Positions 49,801 to 62,377 of a stretch of 64,000 nt of DNA are shown in pieces. The first letter of the stretch is position 1. Every line of letters starts with the position of its first letter. The notes under the pieces were generated by a model. It was not told the origin of the DNA and made no database searches. It worked only from the letters and a program-made list of their open reading frames with translations. Source of the DNA: Ifrita kowaldi. Lineage: Eukaryota; Chordata; Aves; Passeriformes; Cinclosomatidae. Location: assembly GCA_013398055.1 (NCBI GenBank), contig VZRS01015043.1:186001-250000 (forward strand). The letters run 5' to 3'. A program made the translations under genes and the position numbers.

Positions 49801-52800
49801 ACTGAACGGATAACTCATTCTGGAGGTTCCTGCAAATTTCAAGGAACTGGCTGCCAGAGAAAAACTCAGAAGTTGAAGGTATATACCCTGAACTTCCCAT
49901 TACACTTTACAAGCATGGACACAAACCAAATCAAATAACATTGGCACAAAGAATTGCAGCAATAAACCCCAGCAAAGTTTCTGGTCTGTGTACCTTCTCT
50001 CACATCTGCTAAAGTGTCTCCATCTAGGAGCAGATCTTCATGCCAAGTCACTCTGTCTGCACCTGTAAATCAGTTCAGGTAATAGCTCTGGAACTCAAGC
50101 CAACCAGCACAGCAGTGCCCATGAGCATGTGGCTGTTCTCTCTTGGCCCCAAGATGAGGTGGTCCCTTCCAAATGCTTCAGAAGCAGCTCCTGGCCTGTG
50201 CTAAACCCGGGGCGTGCCCAGACGCCATCTGTGAGAAGGATGGCTGGCTCCCACTGAAACTGTGCTCGGGACCATGCTAACTAATTATCTGCACAGCTTC
50301 CATAAATATGGCAACATTTATGTTAATTAAGGGCCTTGCTAGTACTGTTGTTACTACTACCATGATACTATGTTCCACTCCAGTGCAGAGCAGAGGATGT
50401 AATGGCATTTTGTAAATAACTAAACGAGCCTCACAGTGCCCATTCAGAGAAGGACATGGGTTTTACCCAATTTACAGTCTAGGAGACTGTGAGATCAGAA
50501 GACTGCCCAATATACTTCTCTTCAAAGAAATGGTGGTAAAGAGCCAAGAATAAGGGATGGGTTTTCCAACACTTATTACTCACATTTAGCTGTTGGGCCA
50601 CTACCTATGATGTTAAATTATTCATCATTTCTCACAGGGAAGGCAGGCATGCACTCGCAAGAAAAGCTGGGTGCAAGAAAAAGGGTTATCAAAGTATTCA
50701 CACACTCTTTCAAAAGAGATAGTTAACTGACAAAAATATGCTGCTGTAACACATTTTCACGTGTAGGCAGCAATTCTTCTCTACATCCTAGGGTTGGAAT
50801 CCTGTGTGGGGAAAACTGAACTGCTCAGTATATGTAAAAGACAGGCCTCATTAACTCTTGGACATCTTCTCATTTCTTGGTCATAAATCCTATTACCTTG
50901 TATTACAAACTGCCATAAAACTCACAGATAAAAGATAATTTATACTCAGTGTACAGAAGCTAATGTTTCTGTACTCCTGAGAAGCACACAACCAGAAAAT
51001 GAGAAAGTATGTATGTGAAACCTTAAGCCATTCATATTGAGCATGGCTAGCATGATAAACATGACTCTAAGGGCCTTATGCTCTTCAGCCAGGGTATAGT
51101 CTAATGGTAATTGATATTACCAAATTTCAAACATAAAATGTATGAACTCTTGCATAAAATATCCTGCTTATAAAGACTGATTACTCCTTATTAAAAAGTC
51201 AAGCTTTCCTCCCTCCCCCACTACAGAAAGAAATATGACATCTATTCAGCACACAGGTACATTTTTTTCCTTTTTCTTTTTTTTAAAATTCCAATCATCA
51301 CATTAGAAAATGCTTCAGAACAAGCATCACATCCTAGAATTCTTACAAGGTCTCCCTATTTCTGACTCCTATCCTAATTAGCGTTGCATGGCACACAAAA
51401 AGTATCAGCCCTTGGAGTTGGCAGAATCAAAGGCAGCTCAATCTTTTATTTGCTTTTTCTCTGAAGCAATTTAAAGTCTTCAGACTTTGGCACTGATTTT
51501 AACTGTGTTGGTTATCTGCTCAAAGGAATATTTTGCTTTAGTGAAGACTGAGCAAAAGTGCTCATTTAGGCTGCTTGTCATTAGTTTTCCTTTCCCATTC
51601 AGACAAGGGGAAATCTTTCACTGTCAATTTATAAATTCTGTAGCTACAAATTATGTTCTCATTGTTTGAGCCCCTCCATAGGTGCAACTCATTTCATGCC
51701 TGCTTTCTTTTCTTAAATTATTTGTTTAGTGGTTTGACATATATTGGAATTCATTTATCTAAATTTACATACTTACAGTCTATATATCTATATTTCAGCC
51801 TCCCACCAATTTCTCCATAGAGATCACGGAGACAGGTATTTATGGGATGTAATTATTCCCATCTTTTTTCTCTTTTCCTTACAGGAGCTCAACCTTAAAG
51901 GTCAGAAATGAACATAAGAGAGTTTACTTCCTTGTAGTTTTCTTCGCTTTCCATGCCAAAACATTTTTATCTATATATTTCAAAAACTTGCACTGTCTGT
52001 CTATCTATTTCCTAAGAAATGCCTCAATACTCAAAGTTCTAATTACTCCTGCATTCAGTACCTGGATAGATATATTGGCTGATAAAAAAAGGCTTTGTTT
52101 ACCTGGTCCACCTTGCCTGGCAGTCTGCACTGAAACCCAAACCAAGCATTGTTCTTGCTGTCTTCCTCTTACCACCCTGAAGACTTTCAGCAAGTCTGTA
52201 AGCATGTTTCCTGCAACACTGTGGGCCCTTTACAAGTGTATTAAATATTGATGTATTTCTTCTACTGTAATCCTCTATACCAACACTAACAATTTCAAAG
52301 CAATTAATAGATTTTTGGTGTCCTTAGATACCTACTCACACCATCCTCCTCTTAGTTTCTGCACGAGTAACTATAAATTCAGCAGCTTGACTTGTTACTC
52401 CCCTGGGTATACTTCCTAGGGCTCTTATGGAATTACCAGTTTATCTGCTGTATCCAAGTATTTTAGACTCTGCCTGGGTACAGACGACAGAGAACCACTC
52501 TCCTGCTATACTGAACCAAAGGCTAATGTTTTCTGGAAGCAAAAACATAATTCTGTTTTGCTCATATATTTTATCAATAGAATCCAATAAAGATCAGATC
52601 ATTCTTCCTGAAGAGAGAAAGGTTTTCCATCTACATTTAAAGAAAAAGCCACATGCTCTCAACTTTATCATTTGCATTAGCATTTGAATCTCAAAACGTT
52701 GCTTCATTTATTGCACAGTTTCCAGACTTGCATCTCGAACAGTCAGTGGGTCTCCCATTGTGTTAAATTCCCTCCTACCTTGATTTTAAATTACAAAGGG

Positions 52801-54605
52801 GAGAGGGGGAAAAAAGAGAATGTCATGATTGTGGCTGTTTGCAAGAGAAAAATATCAGGCTGAACTCTGTACCAAAAAAAAAAAAAGAGAGTACTTGCAA
52901 GCCTAGGATCCTTGTTTCTCTCAGTTTAAAAACTACTCACTTTTTAAAAGAAAAACAACTGTGCAGGATTAATGTTGTTATCTGGAGGTACCACACTGCA
53001 GTTGACTGAAGATGCTGACAGTGACAGGTTTAAACCAACAATGAAAAGCAGTGTTGTGTCAAAGTTAGCACTAAGATTGTTTAAATGGCCTGCCCCTATA
53101 TCTGCCCCTGCAAGCTGCTAGAAACAGCTTGAAGTTTCCCGTGGAACTCTGCCCATCTACAAAAAAATATTAAATACTTTTTGTATGGCATTATTAAAAA
53201 CAGAACAAAGAAGTTTCCAGCAAACAAAACAATTAGCAACCTCCCATTTCTATTTAAAATGCACAGATCATGATTTTTTTTTCAAGTTGTAAAGGGTTTA
53301 ATTATTCATGGAAGACTCATGAAAGCAACCTTAGGCATGGCATTTTAAAGCAGCTTATGGAAAAGATGAATGAAAATAATTAGAAATCTTTCCAGTCTGA
53401 CCAAGAGTTTTGTAAGTTAACTGGGAATTGTCCACTTTATTTCAGCTCTTCAACATGTTCTTAAAAATACCCTAAAGGAAATCTACAGTGGTCAGTGAAG
53501 TACTGCACTCACAGATCAGTCACAAGCAAGTTACTCCTCAGTTTTAGATTTTAACCACAGTTATCCTTTATTTCTCTTTCCCCCTCACTCTGCTGCCTCC
53601 ATCCATTTAGCTGTGCAACTAATGATCAGAGTAATTCCTCATCATACTGGCAAAAGAGCTCCTGTGCCTACTACATTTCCTGCAGACACAGTGCTTCAAA
53701 TTGTTAATAGAGCACCTGTCCCTGTGGCTTTAAATCTATAATCTCACAGAACCTCATTAATGCTTTTCTTAAATTACAATGAAGCACATCTGGTGCAAGG
53801 TTGTGTTAAATTTACCTGTGAATGTTATTTATTCTAATGGAATAAGCTTTCCAAGAGAAGTTGGGAAAATTAGGTAAGCTTTTAGAAACCTTGCCAAGGG
53901 GAAAAGATATTTTCCCAAAAATAAATGAATCACTGTTAGAGAACAGTGTTTGATGTTTAGATTTGCCTTTAATTTAAATCTCAGAAGCTGAAGATCAGCA
54001 AGATCTTTTGTGTGTGTTGTTTTATGAATCAATAAATGCAATAACAGATCTGAAAAACCACAGAAATAACACATCTTAAATAAATTCCCTTGTTGATGCT
54101 AGATGGATTCCCATCATAATGAACTGCACCACTTGGACCACATAAGAGCTCTGCCTGATGTGTATGTCAGGAACTCCCTCATAACATCCTCTTACATCTT
54201 TTCTTTGTTCCTCTTATTGCAGACATCATTATTGCTACTCAATATGCAAAAGGGCTGTGTGCTAAATTTAGACTTACTGGAATCTAATTTAAAAGGTTAA
54301 TTTTATTTTTTTCCCCATTTATAATCAATATCCTATATTTACCCAATTCAGTTTTTATACTTTCTGGTTTTCTTGTTTCTCCCCTTTTAAACAAATCTAT
54401 CCTGAACAAATTAAACACAATCTTTTCCAAAAGAGGATTTCAGACCCCATCATTTGCTGTCCACTTGCCTGCAATGTATTTTATATTTCACCTCTGACCC
54501 TACAGAACACAACTGAGAAAATGAGCATTTAATGGTGCAAGACCTATGGTGTCAGAGTGGGTGGAAAGTCAGCTTTATTATGAAGTAACTTTTCACAACA
54601 CTTAC
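46813..54605. other. AT-rich intronic tract, nothing recognised
   Basis: I see only a short CA run near 47590-47602, poly-A/T runs, and somewhat GC-richer sequence at about 50100-50280. The right edge is the TPK1 splice donor at 54601-54605. Confidence 0.55.
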
Positions 54606-54752
54606 AGGTTGAAGCAGGTAAATCAGCGAGCACTCCTGGATAACTATCACTGGAGAAGGAGTGATATTTGTTGCATGAAAAAGGGTTTCTACTGATGCCA
54701 TTGTTTGGTCAAACCGTCCTCCAAGTCCGCCCAAAGTCACAATCACATCGAT
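54606..54752 (-). CDS. TPK1: TPK1 internal coding exon (human residues ~119-167)
   Basis: Thiamin pyrophosphokinase 1 transfers pyrophosphate from ATP to thiamin in the cytosol, making the cofactor thiamin diphosphate. Read on the minus strand, the exon encodes 49 codons beginning IDVIVTLGGLGGRFDQ and ending SLIYLLQP. It agrees with about 39 of 49 residues of the human protein as I remember it. The GGRFDQ segment carries the Asp and Gln (human D133, Q134) of the active-site region at the end of the N-terminal nucleotide-binding domain. The upstream intron ends in a pyrimidine tract and TTTTAG; the downstream intron begins GTAAGT. Length is 147 bp and both boundaries are phase 0, which joins in frame to the exon at 11190-11301. 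One oddity is Cys where human has Glu159, next to Ser160. Identity is very secure; exact boundaries rest on splice consensus. Confidence 0.96.
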
Positions 54753-57700
54753 CTAAAAGAGAGAACAAAAAGACTCACAAAGAAAACTCCCAGGAATGAT
54801 CTCTAGACCCTGAAAATCCACAATAAAATCACTTTGGAAATAAAAAAAGAAAAAAAAAAACCCCTACTGACTATAGAAAAGCAAATGTCAAACACAGTTA
54901 TTTCGCTCCCATTACTGATAAATACCATTATGTGATTTTTAAGCTGAGTATTAAAGCACCATAAATTCATGGCCAACATGTGGTACTTTTTAAAAGGACA
55001 TAACCATTGTCCCTAAAATACAGGCCACTCTTTGAAGGTACTTACCTGTCTGTCCCAAATATATAGTCTAAGATATATCACTCCATACGTAAGCTCCTCA
55101 GGTAAGTTTGGTATATCTGAGCCATAGGATCCCCAATTCTTTACATCATTTCATTACTACACTCACAGTTCACAGAGCAAATAAGGAAATTTCAGGGTAG
55201 GCCATTATATGTCATTCTCATTCCTGCCACACAGCATTTCAATGTACAAGCAGTACCACTTGAAGGCTGGCCCTGCTCAAGATTGAAAGTACTACTGTAT
55301 AGGAAGTTCCACCCCAAGTGACTGGAACATCACATCCCAGCTGTCAGGGACAGACAGCCACAGGAGCACTCTCCACTCCCAGTCCCTGACACACAGAAAA
55401 CGCCACCTGACTGCTTCCAATATGCCATGGAGTTGCTCCTGCTCAACTCTCTCACACAGCTGTTCAAGACTCTGAACACTTTATTTCCTATAAGCAAAAA
55501 GGGAGTATTCAAAAGGCTTGGTTAAGAGCTTTTGGGACCTTAAATAAAAGGTCACTGAGTGCAAAGTATTATTATTATTACTTCCATAATGTAGATCAGT
55601 TATGTTCAGTAATTGTATTTTAAAAAAATAACACTAAGTCATATCTAGGGCCCTAAGACATTGCAGCTCTGAAGTCTTTAGGAGCTGCTTTGACAATGGC
55701 CATCTGGTTAAGTTTCCAACTTTACAGAGCTTAAGTCTATGGTTTGTGTGATTACATGAAGTTTTACTCAACCCAGGAGCCACATAATGGTGCTCTGTGT
55801 ATCTGGAATGATGTATTAATAGCATCAGCTTCTATTTTTATTACCAGGTCTAGGGCTTTATGATTCTGTTGAATATTGTTTTGCATGAAAATTAAGGTCT
55901 TTTCCTTCCTTGAAGAGATATACCATCTTTCTCATCACCACCAGGAAAATTCTTCAGAGGCCAGAGTGGTTCAATATAACACATTACACTAGCAGCAAAC
56001 ACTGAAACAAAAAACCTATCCTTCTACTGCTGTCAGGATGTATTTTCTGTGCAACTACAGATCACACAGACCTAACGTACAACCAAGAGAATATGAATGG
56101 TAGGAAAACCTATCCTTAAACAGAAGACAAAACAGCAAAAGGTAAAAAGCATGTGTTCCCAGCTAAGCCATAGTATCATAATATATTTTCCCTTTTATTG
56201 ATTCCACTTTAGAAACAAACTGCTTTTGTTTGACTGGTGATGACTGTGAGTTAAAAGGGCAGATCAATTCTCTGAAAATAATACTACTAAGACCCACCAA
56301 CATCCATTAGTTCCCTACCAGACAACCAGCACTAAAATGCTCCCCTCCTTCGCTAATAGAGGCCGCAGGGAAAATCTGCTACACTAACCTGGAACCACAG
56401 TGAACTTCAGGTGGTTTGACAAAGGATCAGGATCCACATGTATGCTGTTTTCTTCTAAGCAACGGGACTGAAGCTTAAATATTGGCCTAGATTAGTCTTC
56501 AAGAAACTGAGCAACTAGTGCACAGTTTCTAGGTGTATGTATGTCTCACCATACATGAACTTGTTTATTTTGGCTTTGATGACTGGTACAATATAAAAGG
56601 TAAGAATGAAGGAATTACAGAGTTCCTTTGACTTGGAATTGAAATGATGCAGTAACATTCCAAATGTGTCTTCTTTCCCTGCCAGTATGTCAGAGAAACC
56701 CTGCTCTACTATTACCTCACGTGTACTTCCCATGAAGTACAGGACCCAGCTCAAGCAATGACATGCTCAGTAACTGCAGGGTTGTGGCAGAGACTGCCAG
56801 AGCATTGCAGTTGAAGAAAAATACAGAAAAAATCCCCCAAACTTCTTATATTTTCAAGTAATACAGAATCCTACTCCAAGTCCTACTCCTTATTCAATTG
56901 TAACAGTGCAGTCTTGTGGATTGGTTACCAAAAAGGAAGAAAATAAAACTAATATAGCACGGAGTAGACACATTGAAAAGGCATTCATAAACCAGAGGTA
57001 TAGGGTTGAGGTGTGTTGGAAGAAGGACAATAAAGATATCTAAAAAGGGAATGCATCTATTATTTAGGGTTTGCATGGATGGTGAAAATGATAAACACAA
57101 GTATGTGACAGGTACGCAAACAATCCCAGCAGGAGTATGAGAGGAATAGACAGAAAAGCTGAAAATCTGCACTTCTGTGACAATTTACAGCACCACCTTT
57201 CACTGGATAATCCTGGCAGAAGTGACAGGCATCCAGACATTGTAGGACTTTTATAGCCTTTATTTGAAGGTCTAGGTATTCGCACTTTTTTTATTAAAAA
57301 AAACCCCCAAAAACCACAGAGAGGCTAAGTGCAAACAAAACCTCAAGAACCTTTTCACCCTAAAGCTATCACCTCTGTCAAAAAAAACCCCCACAAAACA
57401 CGACACAAAAATCACAAACAAAACAATCAGTTCCTTCCCTGCAATCACTGCTCCTCTCACTCTGCCAAGCACTTAAGAAAATGGATGTGCCAGGAAAGCA
57501 TGTACACAACTCCCTGTCATTCCAGAATGTAAGACAAAGTGAATACCCAAGAACTGTACATTTGGATATTCCCACACTACAGAGTGGAAAGGCCATTCAT
57601 TTCAGTACAATGATTTCCAGCGTACCACAGGCTACAGAATTAATCCTGTTACTGCTAATGAGCCCAGCAGGCAACATTTGACCAACACGCTGTACTTCAA

Positions 57701-60700
57701 TTGAAATGTCCATGCTTCACTTAAATGTCCCATCACCAGTCCCCTTACACAATTTGTTTTCACACTGTGTCATTAATTTCCTGAAAAAAAAGGACATAAA
57801 ATCATAAATAACTACAGAGAACAGCTTAGATCACCGCAGGCACATTCTCTTGGACTATCTATAACCTGATTTAAATACAGAGTATCTTTAAAGGCTGTCA
57901 AGCTTTAACTTAGAAACAGCTGAAGATCTAAGGGTAGGACCCAGTCATCTTTAAATGTTACACCCATATGTTAGTATGTCTTGAGAAAGTTTTAGAAGTC
58001 ACTACCAAACAGCAGGGCAGTTAAAAGGAGAAGGAAAGCATAAAGTAAAACTTTGTGCTGGCACTTCAGGGACGTATTTTTTCCTTCTCCCACAAGCTGT
58101 AATTTAGAGGGTGCAGTAACCAAGGGGAGCTGAGGCTCCCACCACATCAGAATGAAGTTACTCAGGTTCCTGCTTCCACTCTCACAGAGACTATTGAAAT
58201 GGACAACCTGCTGTAAACTGTTTGCAGGCTTGCTAAACACTGTGAAAGCTGTCCCAGCTGCCATTCCTCTGTCTAGTATGAATGGGTTAAATACAAAGAG
58301 AATTTTCACTTTATGACTGAGGAATGTGCATTTAAGGACACAGGAAGCTGGGAACTGCCTGGAGTGGGTGAAGAGAGTACAATATCTAGCTTTGCAATGT
58401 CAGCATCACCATGACATATAAGAGTGAAGTCCAAGGCTCAAACTGACAGCAAACAATGCCCACTCTTTTCAAAACCATGCTCATTATCTCTCATAAGAAA
58501 TCCTCTCCCCAGGGAGAGGACAGACAACTCAAACTACTTGCTTCCCCATGAGTTCACTTTCAGCCAGATAAATTGCAAACAAACATGCGTAAGTCTCAGG
58601 GACGTGGGCAGATGAAAGGCAACAAATTTACTGACAACAACCAGCAGCACTGAACGAACTGCAAAAAAGATCTCCCCTAAAGGAAAAAGGGAAGTCAAGA
58701 GTAATCGAGATGTTGTAGAAGTTCTGGAGTCACGACTAAACCTCCCCTGCTCTGAGATCATGGAGACCCTCCATTGCTAATAGCCAAGATATTAGTATGC
58801 CAATTACAGGTTAGATATCTGATTGGAACATAGTGGGGTTTTAGCACCTTCTCACTTCACTGAAATCTTTTCATCTCCCACAGCCTTTCTTAATTTTCTA
58901 TAATTCGTAAGACTATTCCTTTAATTTAATTTTTAAAGGAATATGACATAGAAAACAAAATTATTGTAGCAATATGCATAGTACGTTGGAAGTGTATTAT
59001 GTGCTGAAATACATATATGTATGTATACAGTATATCGTGTTGAAAAACGAACAATTAAGTAGTTGCATGAATGGTACATTTATTATTGCTTTGTTGGTTT
59101 GTCACTTCATCAATTTTGGCCAGTTTACAAGAAACGCATTTTCTTCTTCATAAGGCAATTTGTCAGCTCAGGATGTGATTTAAATTATTTTCTGGTCTTT
59201 GCATCAGCTTCAGTACCGAAGACTTTAAAACACACCAAGAACTTCCCTTGATAGCAAATGGGCCAGAGTAGATTTTAGTTCATTTGCCCATAGCTGCATC
59301 AGAGCTCTCGTGCTGGCCAGGTAAGTAATATTTTTATATCATCCTCAAAATTGCAATGTAAATTTAATGAACTACTAAAACCCCACAATCCAGTGTTAAA
59401 TATCTAGCAAGATATTGTCCACTTGAGTTGATTACTGGCTCCCCAGCTCAGTGTTTTACACAAAAGGTATGATATTAATTTCTGTAGGAATGATATGCTG
59501 AACCACACAGCAGCATCTGAACTTTGCTCAGGTAGAATTCTCTTTACTTTAGCCAGAATTTTTTTGTTGCTTCAGCCATCTGACTCTTCCTGGGAACAAG
59601 AGCTCTCAGTCAAAGGCTGCCATCCTGTTCAATCAGCTTCATCCTCACCTCATGACTCCACTAATCTATATATTATATTGTTCCAGCTCCCTCACAAAGC
59701 ATTTCTTGCTTCTTATCTTCACTTTCTTACAGTTTCACCCAAGTGCTTTTGCTATTTGTAATGCTTTTTATTTCAAATAAGAGGCTAATTCTCTCTGGTA
59801 ATGACAATAAGTATGCAAACAGGTTGCATTTGTCTGCTTAAAGCAAGAAACATGTATGATGGTAAGACAGAAATGAGAAAGATAATCTCAAAATCCAGAA
59901 ACAGACTTGAGTTGCTAGAAACATCTTAAGCTTGGTTTTACTATTGACTTGAGTTTACACCTCTGGTTGAATGACTATTTCATTTCAAAAAAAGAAGCAT
60001 TGGCTTTGCCCTCTCTCGCAGGTAAAGGAGAGTCTGAGAGTGTATATAACATAATCTAGCATTAGTTTTGTGGAACACAAACTTGATTACCATTGACTTA
60101 ATTCTGTATTACTTAAAGAAGATTGATCTATAAAATCCATGTGAACTGCTGGATCCCAAGCAATCTGAATTTGACTTCCTGCTTTTGTGCTGAGTATTTA
60201 TGTATGATTTTGGTCAAACAGTGCTCACTGTGCCTCAGGTAGAGAGAGGACACCAACAACTCCCGCTTGCTACTACTGGTCAGCTGGAGCAAAGCTCTAC
60301 AATTCCTTCTGCGTGTGAGATCAGGGTCATTGGAACTCCTTATTGCCTCAGATTTTCTGGATGAAAGGTTTTTCCCTACTCCTGACTGTTACCATGCTGT
60401 TCTGAGTAGGCAGAAATACATTAGAACTCTTAAAGCAATCTGTTTACTGATGCTTTGGAGGAAAACGTGTGCTGTTTTTGATCCAGACACATTTACTTTG
60501 TGAACGAACAAGGATTCCAGGACTATCAATCAGTTGTCTTCTGAAAAACCATAAAATCTTCTCATCTTTTAGAACAGTATGGAAAAACATTCACAAGCAC
60601 CAGGCTCACCTTTCTCTTCCCATAACTGAACTACTGTAATCCACATGGTGCACTGTGGTATCACGCCCATGGAAGTGTGAAATCAATAACTAAACTACCA

Positions 60701-61539
60701 CATTCCTAAGAAAGGAAGTCCTGGATTTGTATTAGGAGAAATGTGAAAGGCCCTCGAAAGATTATACTCAAATGGTCTAGCAAATCTCTTCAGTGATCTA
60801 ACAGCCACTTGCATCCAGTGCCAAAAGCTCTGTTTGGCACACGCTGTGGTTTTAATCATTTTGAATACTGCCTCCAGGAGTTAAAATAAGGAAATATAAA
60901 CTAACTACAAACTCTCATCAATGAACAATTCAAGAAAGGAAAAAAATCTTCTTCAAGAGAATCTGTTCATCGTGAGCTTTGTATTTCACATTTCACTTAA
61001 CTCTGGCTGTCAGTCTTTACTGTAGTAGCTTTCCTCCTCCTCCCTCCAACACATTTCCATGTTGTTCAAGATCAGCGGGGCAACACAAGTACAACCCACT
61101 GCTTGCCAGCCAGCAGGGCCCCCACCCCCCTGCACTGATGCCTCATCCCCTGTGGATCCCACTACCCTCATCAAGGGCCAGCCTTGCTGGAGGTTAACCC
61201 AGTCTTGCAGTGCCAGCAGGTGGGAAGGACACTGCACAGGGAAGAGGCTCTTTGTTGCAAAGAGTCTCCCTAAAAGCTGCTATTTTCCCCCAAAGGATAC
61301 AGATCATGATCCAAACCAGGAAGCCTTGCCCTGGACTGTGGCTCCTGCTGCAGCCTGCTTGGCAGGAGGAGAGTCTTGTACAGGAAGGTCCCTGGCTACT
61401 GAGGACTTGATGGATCAGACACTGTAAGTTCTGCCTACCAGCCCACAAACAGATACATATCCTCCATCAGTGAGACTGTGTGTACCTTTGCACATCTCCA
61501 TGAGCCTTGGAAACTTCCCTTTGATTTCCCTTACGGTTC
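54753..61539. other. AT-rich intronic tract
   Basis: The left edge holds the TPK1 acceptor. No transposable element is recognised. A weak exon-like segment lies at 59214-59320. A GC-richer portion at about 61060-61440 is open in several frames but matches no protein I know. Confidence 0.5.
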
Positions 61540-62377
61540 TGTGGTGGGTCAATCTCATCTGGCTGCCAGGCATTCACCCAGCCTCTCTCACTCCCTCTCC
61601 TCAATGGGACACGGGGAGAAAATGAGATGAGAAAGCCCATGGATCAGGACAAGGACAGGGAGATTGTTACTTATCAATCACCATCACAGGCAAAACAGAC
61701 TTGACTTGGGGAAAATTAATTTAATTTACTGCCGATTAAAATCAAGTTAGAGAAGAAAGAAAAGACAAAACTAAACCCACCTTTCCGTTACCCATCTTTT
61801 TTCCAGGCCCAGCTTCACTCCTTCACTCCTCACTCCTCTATCTCACCCTTCCCCTGAGTGGCACAGGGAAACAGGGGACTGTGGTCAGTTCATACCATCT
61901 CCTCTCTGCTGCTCCTTCTTTATCATGCTCTCCTGCTACAGCATCCGGTTCTCTCCAGGGAATCCAGACCTTCAGGAACAAACTACTCCACCATGGGTCC
62001 CCTACATGCTGTGGCTCCTGCCAGGAGCAGCTTCCTTCAGGGCACATCCACCTGCTCTGGGACAGGGCTCTCCGCTGCCTGCACTGTGGATATCTGCTCC
62101 ACCATGGTGTTCCATGGGCAGATATCTGCTCCAGCATGGGCTCCTCTGCACAGTCTGCAGCTCCCTCAGGAGAGATTCATCTGCTCTGCCCAGGGTTCTC
62201 CAGGGGAATCTGGAAGCTGGAGCCCCTCTTTCTGCTCTCCCTTTGGGGTTGACATGGCTGTTTTGTCCTCCTTTTCCTCTCACCCCTCCCTACCTGGGTT
62301 GAGGGGCTTGGCTACACCCTTCCTCATGGACACCCCTGCACCCCACCACCACCTCGGCACACAAACCCAATAGCTCA
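61540..62377 (-). mobile_element. long LTR of an avian endogenous retrovirus family, minus orientation
   Basis: On the plus strand the copy starts TGTGGTGGGTCAATCTCATC, the complement of an LTR ending in GGTC(A)ACCCACCACA. It closes near 62361-62377 with ACAAACCCAATAGCTCA, the complement of a TATTGGGTTTGT-like start. In between lie CAGGCAAAACAGACTTGACT and GGAAAATTAATTTAATTTAC, and a GC-rich section built of degenerate CTGCTCCA(C/G)CATGG units. These match an LTR family common in birds as I remember it. No internal gene is present, so this looks like a solo LTR. A clean target-site duplication is not visible: TTACGG (61531-61536) and TTACTG (62378-62383) are similar, but the left one is three bases off the edge. 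Confidence 0.8.
62089..62152. repeat. 32-bp tandem units within the long LTR
   Basis: GATATCTGCTCCACCATGG starts at 62089 and GATATCTGCTCCAGCATGG at 62121, giving a 32-bp period. More degenerate CTGCTC units lie on both sides (about 61985-62200). This repetition is a known trait of the family as I recall it. Confidence 0.75.

Larger units (their letters stand above)
11302..54605 (-). other. TPK1: TPK1 intron, 43.3 kb
   Basis: The intron runs between the two recognised TPK1 exons. On the minus strand it opens with GTAAGTGTTG and ends with CTTCTGTCTTGCAG. It contains one plus-strand CR1 and six minus-strand CR1 fragments (sense to TPK1), a plus-strand CR1 tail relic, one complete short LTR, a nested insertion and microsatellites. 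Both flanking boundaries are clear, but no unrecognised exon inside it can be excluded by eye. Very long introns are normal for vertebrate TPK1. Confidence 0.9.

Noticed and set aside
61858..62373. 171-codon plus-strand frame and several overlapping frames
   Set aside because: They lie inside the GC-rich tandemly repeated part of an LTR, where stops are rare in all frames.
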